A stretch of DNA of 64,000 nucleotides from an uncultured Lachnospiraceae bacterium (GTDB lineage Bacteria; Bacillota; Clostridia; Lachnospirales; Lachnospiraceae). Where the stretch lies: NCBI GenBank assembly GCA_947178125.1, contig CAMWXB010000010.1, positions 1 to 64,000 on the forward strand, given 5' to 3'. Shown piece after piece: positions 7,501 to 15,249 of this stretch (position 1 is the stretch's first letter; each line of letters begins with the position of its first letter). The notes below the pieces were generated by a model, which was not told the DNA's origin, searched no databases, and was given only the letters and a program-made list of their open reading frames with translations. The position numbers and the translations under genes are program-made.

Positions 7501-8898
7501 ATGACAAGATATTATCATCGGTATCAGCGGAAGGAAAAAAGGAGAAAAAGAGCGAAGCGGATTCTGGCAGCGGTGTTTACGATATGTCTGACTTGTCTGT
7601 CAGTTTTTACGATACAGAAGATACCTGCGGGAGAGGTTTATGCGGCGACAGATAAGGATGCAGTATACTGGCCGAAGCATTCCGATATGGGAACGGCGCT
7701 CGGGGAACCGGTGCAGATAGATGCGGAAGAATTGTTGGCATGGATAGAAGAAAATGCAATACCGGTTGTTTTCGTGGATGCCGGACATGGCGGCGCGGAT
7801 GCCGGCTGTTCCAGAGCCGGTGTGGAGGAAAAAACGATCAATCTCGAGATTGCGCTGAAAGTGCAGGAGCAGCTGGAGGAATTGGGATATAAGGTCATCA
7901 TGGCAAGGGATACGGATGTTTATGTATCAAAGGAAGACCGGGTAAAACAGGCAAATGCCTCACAGGCAGATATTTATGTGAGCATCCACCAGAATGCGAC
8001 CGACGATGGAAGCAGCGCGAGCGGCATGGAGGTATGGTATGACGGTTCCGATGTAAGCCGTGAAAATAAAAGGCTGGCGCAGCTCATAAGACAGCAGACT
8101 GCCCGGAGTACGGAAGTAGTAGAACGGGAACTCCGTGGAAATGCGGATTTTCATGTGACGGGAAGCACCACGATGCCTGCCTGTCTCATCGAGACCGGAT
8201 TTCTGACCAATGCGGATGAGAGAAATAAGCTCGTCACGGAAGAATATCAGGAGCAGATAGCAACGGGAATCGTGCGGGGAATCGATTATTATTTTCATCC
8301 CAAAACGATGTATCTGACTTTTGATGACGGGCCTTCCGAAGAAAATACGGAAGCGGTTCTGAATATTTTAAAAGAAAGGGGTATTCAGGCGACATTCTTT
8401 CTGGTAGGGGAAAACGTGGCGAAGAATCCGGAAATCGCAAGAAGAATCGTGGCGGAAGGACATACGATAGGCATTCACAGCAATACCCATGATTATACGG
8501 CAATCTATGCGGATGCAGACAGTTTCGTGCAGGATTTCGAGGAAGCGCATCAGATTATTTACGAGGTAACGGGTGTGGATGCAAAACTGTTTCGATTTCC
8601 CGGCGGAAGCGTCAATGCCTATAATGCGGAAGTCAGCGATGATATCATTGCCAGAATGACGGAACTCGGATACATCTATTATGACTGGAACGCCAGTCTG
8701 GGGGATGCCGCGCCTGAAACGACGCCGGAAGGTCTGGTCGCCAATGGTGTATCTACCACGCTTGGGCGGAAAAACGTAGTCATGCTGGCGCATGATGTGG
8801 TCTATAATACCGGAGTCTGTCTGGAAGAACTGCTGGACAGCCTGCCGGAGTATGAAATGAAAGCATTGAGCGAGGATGTGGAGCCGGTGCAGTTCTAG
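7501..8898 (+). CDS. Secreted N-acetylmuramoyl-L-alanine amidase fused to polysaccharide deacetylase
   Basis: A 465-residue two-enzyme protein. After a very basic tail and one hydrophobic segment (21-38) comes an Amidase_3 domain (about 88-266) with the zinc set H96 (DAGHGG), E116 and H163 (SIHQN) and the catalytic E231 (LIETGFLTN), which cuts the bond between muramic acid and the stem peptide. Directly after it is a NodB deacetylase domain (about 269-455) with D275-D276 (TFDDGP), H326-x3-H330 and the RFPGGS motif, which removes acetyl groups from amino sugars. ATG 7501 is chosen because gaaagaggaag lies just upstream; in-frame ATGs at 7441, 7459 and 7480 have poorer sites. The TGATG array precedes it and a terminator follows. 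Confidence 0.9.
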   Translation: MTRYYHRYQRKEKRRKRAKRILAAVFTICLTCLSVFTIQKIPAGEVYAATDKDAVYWPKHSDMGTALGEPVQIDAEELLAWIEENAIPVVFVDAGHGGADAGCSRAGVEEKTINLEIALKVQEQLEELGYKVIMARDTDVYVSKEDRVKQANASQADIYVSIHQNATDDGSSASGMEVWYDGSDVSRENKRLAQLIRQQTARSTEVVERELRGNADFHVTGSTTMPACLIETGFLTNADERNKLVTEEYQEQIATGIVRGIDYYFHPKTMYLTFDDGPSEENTEAVLNILKERGIQATFFLVGENVAKNPEIARRIVAEGHTIGIHSNTHDYTAIYADADSFVQDFEEAHQIIYEVTGVDAKLFRFPGGSVNAYNAEVSDDIIARMTELGYIYYDWNASLGDAAPETTPEGLVANGVSTTLGRKNVVMLAHDVVYNTGVCLEELLDSLPEYEMKALSEDVEPVQF

Positions 8899-8922
8899 GC
8901 GGGAATGTTGAAAAGCTGTAAT

Positions 8923-8949
8923 AAAAGGTGGGGCGTGCCTCACCTTTTT
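8923..8949 (+). terminator. Terminator after the amidase-deacetylase gene
   Basis: The stem aaaaggtg (8923-8930) pairs with cacctttt (8941-8948) and runs into six Ts. Confidence 0.8.
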
Positions 8950-9028
8950 TGTATGACAGGAAATTGCTGTAATCGCAGTGCGTTTCAAACAAGAATTTTG
9001 CATACTATCTTATGATATAAAAAGTTAC

Positions 9029-9064
9029 TTGACAAAAAAAGAAATATAATATATGTTATATAAC
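9029..9064 (+). promoter_or_regulatory. Promoter and putative TetR autoregulation operator
   Basis: TTGACA (9029-9034), a 17-bp spacer and TATGTT (9052-9057) precede the regulator gene. The perfect palindrome gttatataac (9055-9064) overlaps the -10 region, a typical place for a TetR-family repressor to bind its own promoter. Confidence 0.6.
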
Positions 9065-9088
9065 AAAAGTTATAAAAGGAGAATATTT

Positions 9089-9679
9089 ATGCCGCCAAAA
9101 GCAAGAATTTCAAAAGAAATGATCATGGAGGAAGCACTTCAGATTGCACGGACAGAGGGCGCGGACAGGATGACTGCCCGTCGTATCTCCGAAAGGCTAA
9201 AGTGCTCAACGCAGCCCGTATTGTATTACTTTGCGACTGTGGAGGAAATAAAAGCAGCTGTTTATCAAATGGCGGATGATTATCATACACGCTTTCTGAT
9301 GAATGTGGAGCATGATGATGGAAACCCGATGCTTAGTATCGGAATGAATTATATCCGCTTTGCAATAGAGGAGCGGAATCTGTTTCGTTTTCTATTTCAG
9401 TCAGATGAGTTTTCAGGAGCCGGACTGACGGATTTGGTTCAGTCAGAAGCGCTGGAACCGGTTTTGCAGGTCTTACAGCAGGAAGCAGGAGTGACGAAAG
9501 CGGAAGCGAAGGAAATCTTTACAACGATTTTTGTTTTCGTTCATGGATATGCCAGTCTGTTTGCAAATAACGAAATGATGTATGACGAGAAGCTTTTGGC
9601 GGCAGCATTATCAAAAGTATTTTCCGGCGCTGTTTACGTTGTAAAAGAGAAGGCTGCGTCTGACGACTCAAATTCGTGA
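9089..9679 (+). CDS. TetR/AcrR family transcriptional regulator
   Basis: A 196-residue regulator read from ATG 9089, which has aaaggag seven bases upstream; the frame open from 9053 begins inside the promoter. Residues 5-50 form the TetR helix-turn-helix (ISKEMIMEEALQIARTEG, then MTARRISERLKCS and VLYYF), and the remaining helices form the ligand-binding and dimer part. The effector is unknown. It has its own promoter with a 10-bp palindrome over the -10, consistent with self-repression. The CPBP protease gene 148 bases downstream in the same direction is the natural candidate target. Confidence 0.88.
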   Translation: MPPKARISKEMIMEEALQIARTEGADRMTARRISERLKCSTQPVLYYFATVEEIKAAVYQMADDYHTRFLMNVEHDDGNPMLSIGMNYIRFAIEERNLFRFLFQSDEFSGAGLTDLVQSEALEPVLQVLQQEAGVTKAEAKEIFTTIFVFVHGYASLFANNEMMYDEKLLAAALSKVFSGAVYVVKEKAASDDSNS

Positions 9680-9827
9680 GAGAGGGACAGGATATAAGGT
9701 TGTGCCCGGCAGCCATTCTGCATGGATTATTTGTGTCATCGTAGGCGGTATGACGGGAAGGTTGAAAGAAAAGCGTTTTCAACTATTGAATTTGAGTGTC
9801 TGCCGAAGCGGACAGATGGGAGTAAAA

Positions 9828-10541
9828 ATGAAAAAGATATACGATAAGAATGAGTTACATTTTGCATTGATGTGGATAGGTCTTTATGTTGTGCTGATGA
9901 GTGCGGGAGACAGCATTTCAGAGATAATAGGCGCTGCAAAGATCGTAACGGCTCCAATCGGCCTTGTATTAGCGCTTATCATCTATTTTTGGATCAGTAA
10001 AAATAAATTGAAGGAGAAATATGGTCTTTGTCCTTTTTGGGCAAATGCAGGAAAATACTTATATTTTGTTCCGCTTGTGTTATTGGCATCGACCAATCTC
10101 TGGTGGGGATTTCAGCTGAATCTGACTTTTTGTGAAACGGTTTTGTATGTGATGAGCATGTTGTGTGTCGGATTTTTGGAAGAAGTGATCTTCAGAGGTT
10201 TCCTGTTTAAAGCAATCTGCAAGACCAGTATAAAGCAGGCTGTTATCATTTCAAGTGTTACATTTGGCGTTGGTCATATTGTGAATTTACTGAACGGCCA
10301 AGATATTCCGGAAACGTTGCTACAGATTTGTTATGCGGCTGCCATAGGCTTTCTTTTTACGATAATTTTTTACAAGGGGAAAAGCCTTTGGCCCTGTATC
10401 ATTACACACGGCGTTATCAACAGTCTGAGTGTATTTGCAAATGAAAATGTGGTAACGATACAGAAGCAGCTGGCAGGGGGCATCTTCTTATGTATTGTTT
10501 CGATTGGGTATGCGCTGTATATTTTAAAAAGAACCGCTTGA
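9828..10541 (+). CDS. CPBP family intramembrane glutamic endopeptidase
   Basis: A 237-residue multi-spanning membrane protein of the CAAX protease/bacteriocin-processing (ABI, CPBP) family. The signature is clear: E118-E119-V-I-F-R123 in the membrane, the FGVGH150 motif and a third site at THGVINS near the end. The family cleaves within or near the membrane; bacterial members are linked to bacteriocin self-immunity or protein maturation, and the substrate here is unknown. ATG 9828 follows gatgggagt; the frame open from 9702 has no ribosome site and no homologous N-terminus. It follows the TetR gene and ends only five bases from the convergent exosortase gene. Confidence 0.85.
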   Translation: MKKIYDKNELHFALMWIGLYVVLMSAGDSISEIIGAAKIVTAPIGLVLALIIYFWISKNKLKEKYGLCPFWANAGKYLYFVPLVLLASTNLWWGFQLNLTFCETVLYVMSMLCVGFLEEVIFRGFLFKAICKTSIKQAVIISSVTFGVGHIVNLLNGQDIPETLLQICYAAAIGFLFTIIFYKGKSLWPCIITHGVINSLSVFANENVVTIQKQLAGGIFLCIVSIGYALYILKRTA

Positions 10542-10546
10542 AATTG

Positions 10547-11338
10547 TCAATGCCTCTGCATCCGTGAAAACGGAAAATACAGCACTGTCGCTATCACGAA
10601 GCAGGGACCGAAAACGAGCAGCGCATATTGTCCGAACTCTTCCCAGTCATTGGTCACGACTCTCTTGCAAAAGGGCAGTACGAGAACGGTCAGAAGATAC
10701 CAGAATACAGGCACGATCAATCGACGGGAAGAAGCCTTGCAGGCACCGGCGGGAGCAGTTGATGGAAGGGCAGAGGACGCTTCCGCAGCACCGCGCAGGA
10801 ACCATCGTTTACAGATAGAGGATGTCAGTAAATAAATGACACACAGTGAAGAAAAATAAACAATCGTTCCAGTCAGCGTATGCAGTCTGTCAGGTGTAAG
10901 CCAGCCGTCCAGCAGTCCCGCCCTTTTTAGCAGAAACGGAAGATGGATAGAGGCGGTGATGCGGATGCTGTTGACCAGAATCGTAGCAAGATAGGAAAAA
11001 ACGATACTGAAACAGAACCACAGACAGCCGCTTTTCTTTTTTTCAATCCGGTGCAGGGAAGAGAAAATCAGCATGAGGAAGGCGATCATCATAAAGCGGA
11101 TGCCGGCGCAGGAGGGCGCCACGAGGAAATAGTAAGCATGGCTGGCGTATCCCTGATGCGGCAGGTATTCAAAGGTAATGCCGCTAAGGACGCTGACCCA
11201 CCGTACGGTGGGTGCCAGCATCCAGTTAATGACATCACTGTCAGTTGTTTTGGAGAAGTATCTCAGTATGATAGCGATAGCGGTCGTCAGCAGATAAAGC
11301 GGCCAGTATTTTTGAAAGGTTGTTTTTCTCATGAGCAT
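10547..11338 (-). CDS. Exosortase family transpeptidase (XrtK-like)
   Basis: A 263-residue polytopic membrane protein with the three catalytic positions of exosortases in order: C77 in APSCAGIRFM, R126 in LVNSIRI and H153 in DRLHTLTG. Exosortases cut proteins ahead of a C-terminal membrane helix at PEP-CTERM-type signals and pass them on for surface anchoring; most are in Gram-negatives, with a few Gram-positive types. I recall exosortase K as a small family of this kind but cannot confirm the subtype. The gene lies 52 bases after the VIT/VWA gene, whose C-terminus has a matching sorting-type tail, so this looks like a dedicated enzyme-substrate pair. Start at 11338 follows gaggg. Confidence 0.8.
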   Translation of the reverse strand: MLMRKTTFQKYWPLYLLTTAIAIILRYFSKTTDSDVINWMLAPTVRWVSVLSGITFEYLPHQGYASHAYYFLVAPSCAGIRFMMIAFLMLIFSSLHRIEKKKSGCLWFCFSIVFSYLATILVNSIRITASIHLPFLLKRAGLLDGWLTPDRLHTLTGTIVYFSSLCVIYLLTSSICKRWFLRGAAEASSALPSTAPAGACKASSRRLIVPVFWYLLTVLVLPFCKRVVTNDWEEFGQYALLVFGPCFVIATVLYFPFSRMQRH

Positions 11339-11390
11339 CTTTTTCCCTCGACTCTTTCTTTAGAACTTTCTTTCTCCGGTATTTCTTTTT

Positions 11391-13424
11391 TTAGATATTT
11401 TTTTCCTCAACTTTTTCTTTTTTCAGTTTTTTCGACAGGGCCGGCAGGAACATGATCAGTACCAGTGCGGCAAAAAGGATGATTTCTCCGGGTTCCGAAC
11501 CGATCCGGTAGCCGACTGCCAGGTTGGATACTTCTAACGGAAGCGGCTGCGGCTGGTCAACGTCGGTGCCATTGCCATCGGGATTCCGGACGGTGTCAAT
11601 AACTGCAATAAAGGAAGTATAGGGTGTTATCATATGGTAGGATAGGCCAAGCTGTGTTACTTCATCCTTGACATCGGGATTGCTGGGGCTGATGCCATAG
11701 TCGGTCAGTCGTTCCACCCGCTTGCGGGCCCACAGATAGCCGAGTGCGTCATTGCTTCCGGCGGAAGCGCTGGAAACGGGGATTTCCTGTGAAAATTCTC
11801 CGGTTCCTGTTTTGCCGGTGATTTTAATCGTACCGGTGGCCTCTCCGTTCCACTTTCCAAGCAGAACAATGGGCTTGCTCGCATAGAGAGTCGGAAGGAC
11901 GGTGGGCTCCACATCATAAGTATCAAAACCTTCAAAGGACACCTGAATGTCGGTCAGCACGGGCGACTGTATGTAGGTACGGAATTTGTCCGCCATTGCC
12001 TCGGCCTCTTCTTCTTCCATGACGATGAACGATTCACCCTGGCCGGTCTTGGCGATGCCTTCCATCAGATAGCGGTTGACCGCATAGCCGATGCCGAAAG
12101 AAAAGAAATCCGCTTTGCCCTGATTCTCATTGATGAGCTGGAAAACATCGGATTCGCCCCAAATATAACCGTCGGAAATAACGACGATATTGCGGGAGGT
12201 ATCCATATTTGCGGGAATGCGCAGCGCTTCTTCCAACGCTTCCAAAAGTTCGGTGCCGCCGTAGCCTTCCTGCTCGTCGATCAGTTTGATGGCTTTATCG
12301 ATATTTTCTCTTGTGGCAGGCACGGAACGATTGGACATCTTAAAGGAGCCGCCGGAAAAGAGAATCAGGTTAAAGGTATCCGTTTCCCGCAGGTTCGATA
12401 CAAGGTTCCGTATCAATACTTTGGCGGTATCTAACGGGAAGCCGTACATGGAACCCGATATATCCAGAACAAAAATATATTCTCTCGGCGGAATTTCTTC
12501 TACCTCGCAGCGTTCCGGCGGCTGTATCATCAGCATGAAAACATTTTCATTTTCGTTGCTGTCCATGAGAAGTCCCGTCTGAATCGCTTCGCCGGTGAGT
12601 TTGTAGTCCAGGACAAAGTCGCGGTTGCCGGCATAATCATTCGGGTTAGAGAGAGCGACCTGTGCCGTTGTTTTGGCTTCGTTCCAGTTGATATTGACAT
12701 CGTGTGTGCTGCTCGACAGGGCGCTGATCGGTACGCCGGAGGTAACATTGACATTGATCTCATAAGCATTTTCCGGCAGACTGCCTTCCGGCATATAAGG
12801 TGTTCCTGTCCATTCTTCCCGGTTGCCGCAGTCATCCAGGATGGGTCCTACATAACGGGGGCCGACAACGGTGGGGAAAACGAACTGATAGGTTCCGTCG
12901 GTCGGCATGATCAGTTCCGTATAATGCAGTTCAATACGGACCTCATCGCCCGGCATGATGTTGGCAACATCCATCGTGAAAACATTGGCCCTTTGTTCTG
13001 ACATCATGGAAGCGGTCTTTCCTTCGCTTTTTGCCGCTTCAAATTCTTCCTCGGCCTCTTCTTTTTCTTTAATGGTCGCGGTCACGCGCTGATTGCCGAC
13101 CTGCATCTGCATTCCGTGTATGGTGACTTTGGTAGATGCCGGAAAAACATAGCTGGCATTGATGGGGCCTGTGCCTTCATTGGCATAAGTCTGTGTGACA
13201 TAAGTATCTGCGATGATGCCGTCTATTGTCGTATTGACAGTCGTTTTTTTCAGCGGAAAACTGTCTACGCCGACTTCTTCGCTTTCCACATAAAAGTAGG
13301 GAGAGCGGGTCCGGTCCTTTTCTTCTTCCTGCGTTTCTTCCGCGTGTACAACGGGAGTACAGCCAAGAAACATACATAGTGCAAAAAGAAGGCATAATAA
13401 TCTTCTGTGCTTTTTTGTTTTCAT
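11391..13424 (-). CDS. VIT and VWA domain surface protein with exosortase-type C-terminal sorting signal
   Basis: A 677-residue exported protein. After a signal peptide (1-28) come an acidic linker, a VIT domain (about 50-190) and a von Willebrand A domain starting near 315 with the metal-site motif D321-I-S-G-S, followed by beta-rich sequence. The tail is tripartite: the short motif S-E-P-G-E (643-647), a hydrophobic helix (648-663) and a lysine-rich end, which is the layout of PEP-CTERM-like signals. The adjacent exosortase is the likely processing enzyme. VWA and VIT domains bind proteins or metals, so adhesion or surface organisation is plausible. An aaaggag site precedes ATG 13424, and a TGATG array lies 71 bases upstream. 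Confidence 0.88.
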   Translation of the reverse strand: MKTKKHRRLLCLLFALCMFLGCTPVVHAEETQEEEKDRTRSPYFYVESEEVGVDSFPLKKTTVNTTIDGIIADTYVTQTYANEGTGPINASYVFPASTKVTIHGMQMQVGNQRVTATIKEKEEAEEEFEAAKSEGKTASMMSEQRANVFTMDVANIMPGDEVRIELHYTELIMPTDGTYQFVFPTVVGPRYVGPILDDCGNREEWTGTPYMPEGSLPENAYEINVNVTSGVPISALSSSTHDVNINWNEAKTTAQVALSNPNDYAGNRDFVLDYKLTGEAIQTGLLMDSNENENVFMLMIQPPERCEVEEIPPREYIFVLDISGSMYGFPLDTAKVLIRNLVSNLRETDTFNLILFSGGSFKMSNRSVPATRENIDKAIKLIDEQEGYGGTELLEALEEALRIPANMDTSRNIVVISDGYIWGESDVFQLINENQGKADFFSFGIGYAVNRYLMEGIAKTGQGESFIVMEEEEAEAMADKFRTYIQSPVLTDIQVSFEGFDTYDVEPTVLPTLYASKPIVLLGKWNGEATGTIKITGKTGTGEFSQEIPVSSASAGSNDALGYLWARKRVERLTDYGISPSNPDVKDEVTQLGLSYHMITPYTSFIAVIDTVRNPDGNGTDVDQPQPLPLEVSNLAVGYRIGSEPGEIILFAALVLIMFLPALSKKLKKEKVEEKNI

Positions 13425-13477
13425 AAATCTGCTCCTTTACATAGTTTGAAATGTTCCTTTAAAAACATCTTTTACTT

Positions 13478-13554
13478 ATGGTACAAAATGAAAACATCAT
13501 AGTTGTATCATTTGTGCATCAAATGAGCATCATTTTTGCATCAAAGTTGCATAG
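13478..13554 (-). promoter_or_regulatory. TGATG direct repeats at 11-bp spacing before the VIT/VWA gene
   Basis: On the minus strand the word appears as CATCA on the given strand at 13495, 13517, 13528 and 13539, with variants TATCA at 13506 and CATAG at 13550: six positions exactly 11 bases apart. Eleven bases past the last word is TACCAT (minus strand 13483-13478), the same distance as the -10 of the array at 7314-7373. The shared spacing argues for a common OmpR-type activator. Confidence 0.72.
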
Positions 13555-13799
13555 GTTGAAAAATCAGAGATTTTTCAACCGCAAGTTTGTGCTTGCGCCC
13601 AAACTCGCAGGTTGAGAGAAGGCATGGTTATTAGATTGAAAAATCAGAGATTTTTCATAGACGAATTTATTCGTCTTGCGAATATTGGTGCCAAGACGCT
13701 TTCAGCGTCGGCCCAAAGTTCGCAGGTTGAGAGAAAGGCATGGTCATTAGTGTGAAGAATGCCTAAAAAGCGGCATTCTCCCTGACAAACTTGTTTGTC
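13554..13799. repeat. Cluster of six short palindromes and a 30-bp direct repeat
   Basis: This non-coding stretch contains perfect hairpins at 13554-13580 (12-bp stem, 3-base loop), 13637-13657 (a second copy of its core), 13660-13675 (gacgaatttattcgtc), 13695-13709 (gacgctttcagcgtc), 13757-13778 and 13784-13799 (gacaaacttgtttgtc), plus gcaag/cttgc at 13581-13596. A 29-30 bp direct repeat (13606-13634 and 13721-13750) frames the second set. It looks like a local array of REP-like small repeats between the divergent VIT/VWA and flavo-diiron genes. From 13800 to 13893 only the ribosome site and AT-rich leader are seen. Confidence 0.75.
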
Positions 13800-13907
13800 T
13801 TGAGATTTTGAGACTAAGCATACGACTTGCGAAAAAGAGCTTCTTATGCTAATATGGTCGGCAGAGAAGTGTGTTAGATATGAATTAAAAATATGGAGGG
13901 AAAAGTT

Positions 13908-15068
13908 ATGCAGAATACGAAAATTACAGACACGATTCAATATGTAGGAACAGACGATAAGAACATTGACTTATTTGAGAGCCAGTACATAGTGCCAAAC
14001 GGCGTTTCCTATAATTCCTATGTCATTTTGGATGAAAAAATTGCAGTCATGGACGGCGTGGATGAAAGAGCGGAGAAGGAATGGTTTGAAAATCTGGAGC
14101 ATACGCTGAACGGAAAACAGCCGGATTATCTTGTTGTATCGCATCTGGAACCCGACCATGCCGGCAATATCCAGAAATTTATGGAAAAGTATCCGCAGGC
14201 ACAGATTGTCGTGAACGCAAAGGCGCTCAGTATGCTGCCTCAGTTCTTTACACTGGATATGAGCGAGCGCAGCGTGGTGGTCAAAGAGGGCGATGAGCTG
14301 GCGCTCGGCAATCACGTTCTGACGTTCATCATGGCGCCGATGGTGCACTGGCCGGAGGTCATGATGACTTATGAAAAGACAGAGAAAGTTTTATTTTCCG
14401 CTGATGCTTTCGGGAAATTTGGTGCGCTCAGCACGGAGGAAGACTGGGCCTGCGAGGCGCGGAGATATTATTTTAATATCGTAGGAAAATATGGCATGCA
14501 GGTGCAGGCTTTGCTGAAAAAGGCTTCCGCACTGGATATCCGCATGATCTGTCCGCTGCACGGGCCGGTATTATCGGAGAATCTGGATTTTTATCTGGGA
14601 AAATATCAGACGTGGAGCAGTTATGAACCGGAAGATAAGGGCGTTTTGGTCGCATACGCTTCAATTCATGGAAATACCGGAAAGGCGGCTGAAAAGCTGG
14701 CGGCGCTGTTACGGGAAAAAGGTGTGGAAAAAGTCGTGGTCATGGATTTGTCAAGAGCGGATATTGCGGAAGCCGTCGAAGATGCTTTCCGGTACGACCG
14801 CATGGTGCTTGCGGCAGCTACTTATGATGCAGGCATTTTCCCCTGCATGGACAGCTTTATTGCACGTCTCAAATCTAAGAATTACCAGAAGCGCACCGTC
14901 GGCCTCATGGAAAACGGAAGCTGGGCGCCGATGGCGGGAAAGATTATGAAAGAAAGCTTTTCGCAGATGAAAGAGATTACGATTGTCGAGCCGGTCGTTT
15001 CGATAAAATCTACTTTGAATGAGGCATCCGAAGAGCAGCTTGAACTGCTGGCGCAGGCGCTTGTGTAG
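13908..15068 (+). CDS. FprA family A-type flavo-diiron protein
   Basis: A 386-residue cytoplasmic enzyme with a metallo-beta-lactamase-fold diiron domain followed by a flavodoxin domain. All diiron ligands are visible: H79-x-E81-x-D83-H84, H147, D166 and H218. The flavodoxin part starts near residue 246 with the FMN loop SIHGNTG. Such proteins reduce oxygen to water or nitric oxide to nitrous oxide and protect anaerobes. No rubredoxin domain is fused at the end, so an external electron donor is needed. ATG 13908 is preferred since ggaggg stands just before it; the upstream in-frame ATG 13893 overlaps that site. The upstream region is the palindrome cluster. Confidence 0.92.
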   Translation: MQNTKITDTIQYVGTDDKNIDLFESQYIVPNGVSYNSYVILDEKIAVMDGVDERAEKEWFENLEHTLNGKQPDYLVVSHLEPDHAGNIQKFMEKYPQAQIVVNAKALSMLPQFFTLDMSERSVVVKEGDELALGNHVLTFIMAPMVHWPEVMMTYEKTEKVLFSADAFGKFGALSTEEDWACEARRYYFNIVGKYGMQVQALLKKASALDIRMICPLHGPVLSENLDFYLGKYQTWSSYEPEDKGVLVAYASIHGNTGKAAEKLAALLREKGVEKVVVMDLSRADIAEAVEDAFRYDRMVLAAATYDAGIFPCMDSFIARLKSKNYQKRTVGLMENGSWAPMAGKIMKESFSQMKEITIVEPVVSIKSTLNEASEEQLELLAQALV

Positions 15069-15119
15069 AGGCAGGATGATTCCATAAAATGAAATAGGAA
15101 AATTTTTTCCATAACCATC

Positions 15120-15147
15120 TTGACAATCCATACCGTTGCGATATGAT
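15120..15147 (+). promoter_or_regulatory. Promoter of the MATE gene
   Basis: A perfect TTGACA (15120-15125), a 16-bp spacer and TATGAT (15142-15147) lie about 100 bases before the start codon. Confidence 0.7.
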
Positions 15148-15180
15148 GTAGAAGATTTCCCTTTTTTGAACATTGAGGTG

Positions 15181-15231
15181 ATGCCGGCCGGGCCGGCATG
15201 AGGAGAGATTGAAAAGCAGAGACTTTCAATC
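15181..15231 (+). promoter_or_regulatory. Two hairpins in the 5' leader of the MATE gene
   Basis: atgccggc/gccggcat (15181-15199, 3-base loop) is followed by gattgaaa/tttcaatc (15207-15231). The second resembles the ttgaaaaatcagagattttt palindromes at 13554 and 13637. No T-run follows, so they look like leader structures rather than terminators. Confidence 0.5.
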
Positions 15232-15249
15232 ACAGGTATGGAGGAGATT

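Noticed and set aside
9045..9050. A perfect TATAAT upstream of the TetR gene
   Set aside because: It is only 10 bases from TTGACA, too short for a promoter pair; TATGTT at 17 bp fits better.
13554..13799. CRISPR array
   Set aside because: The repeats are different palindromes, not regularly spaced copies of one repeat with unique spacers, and there are no cas genes.
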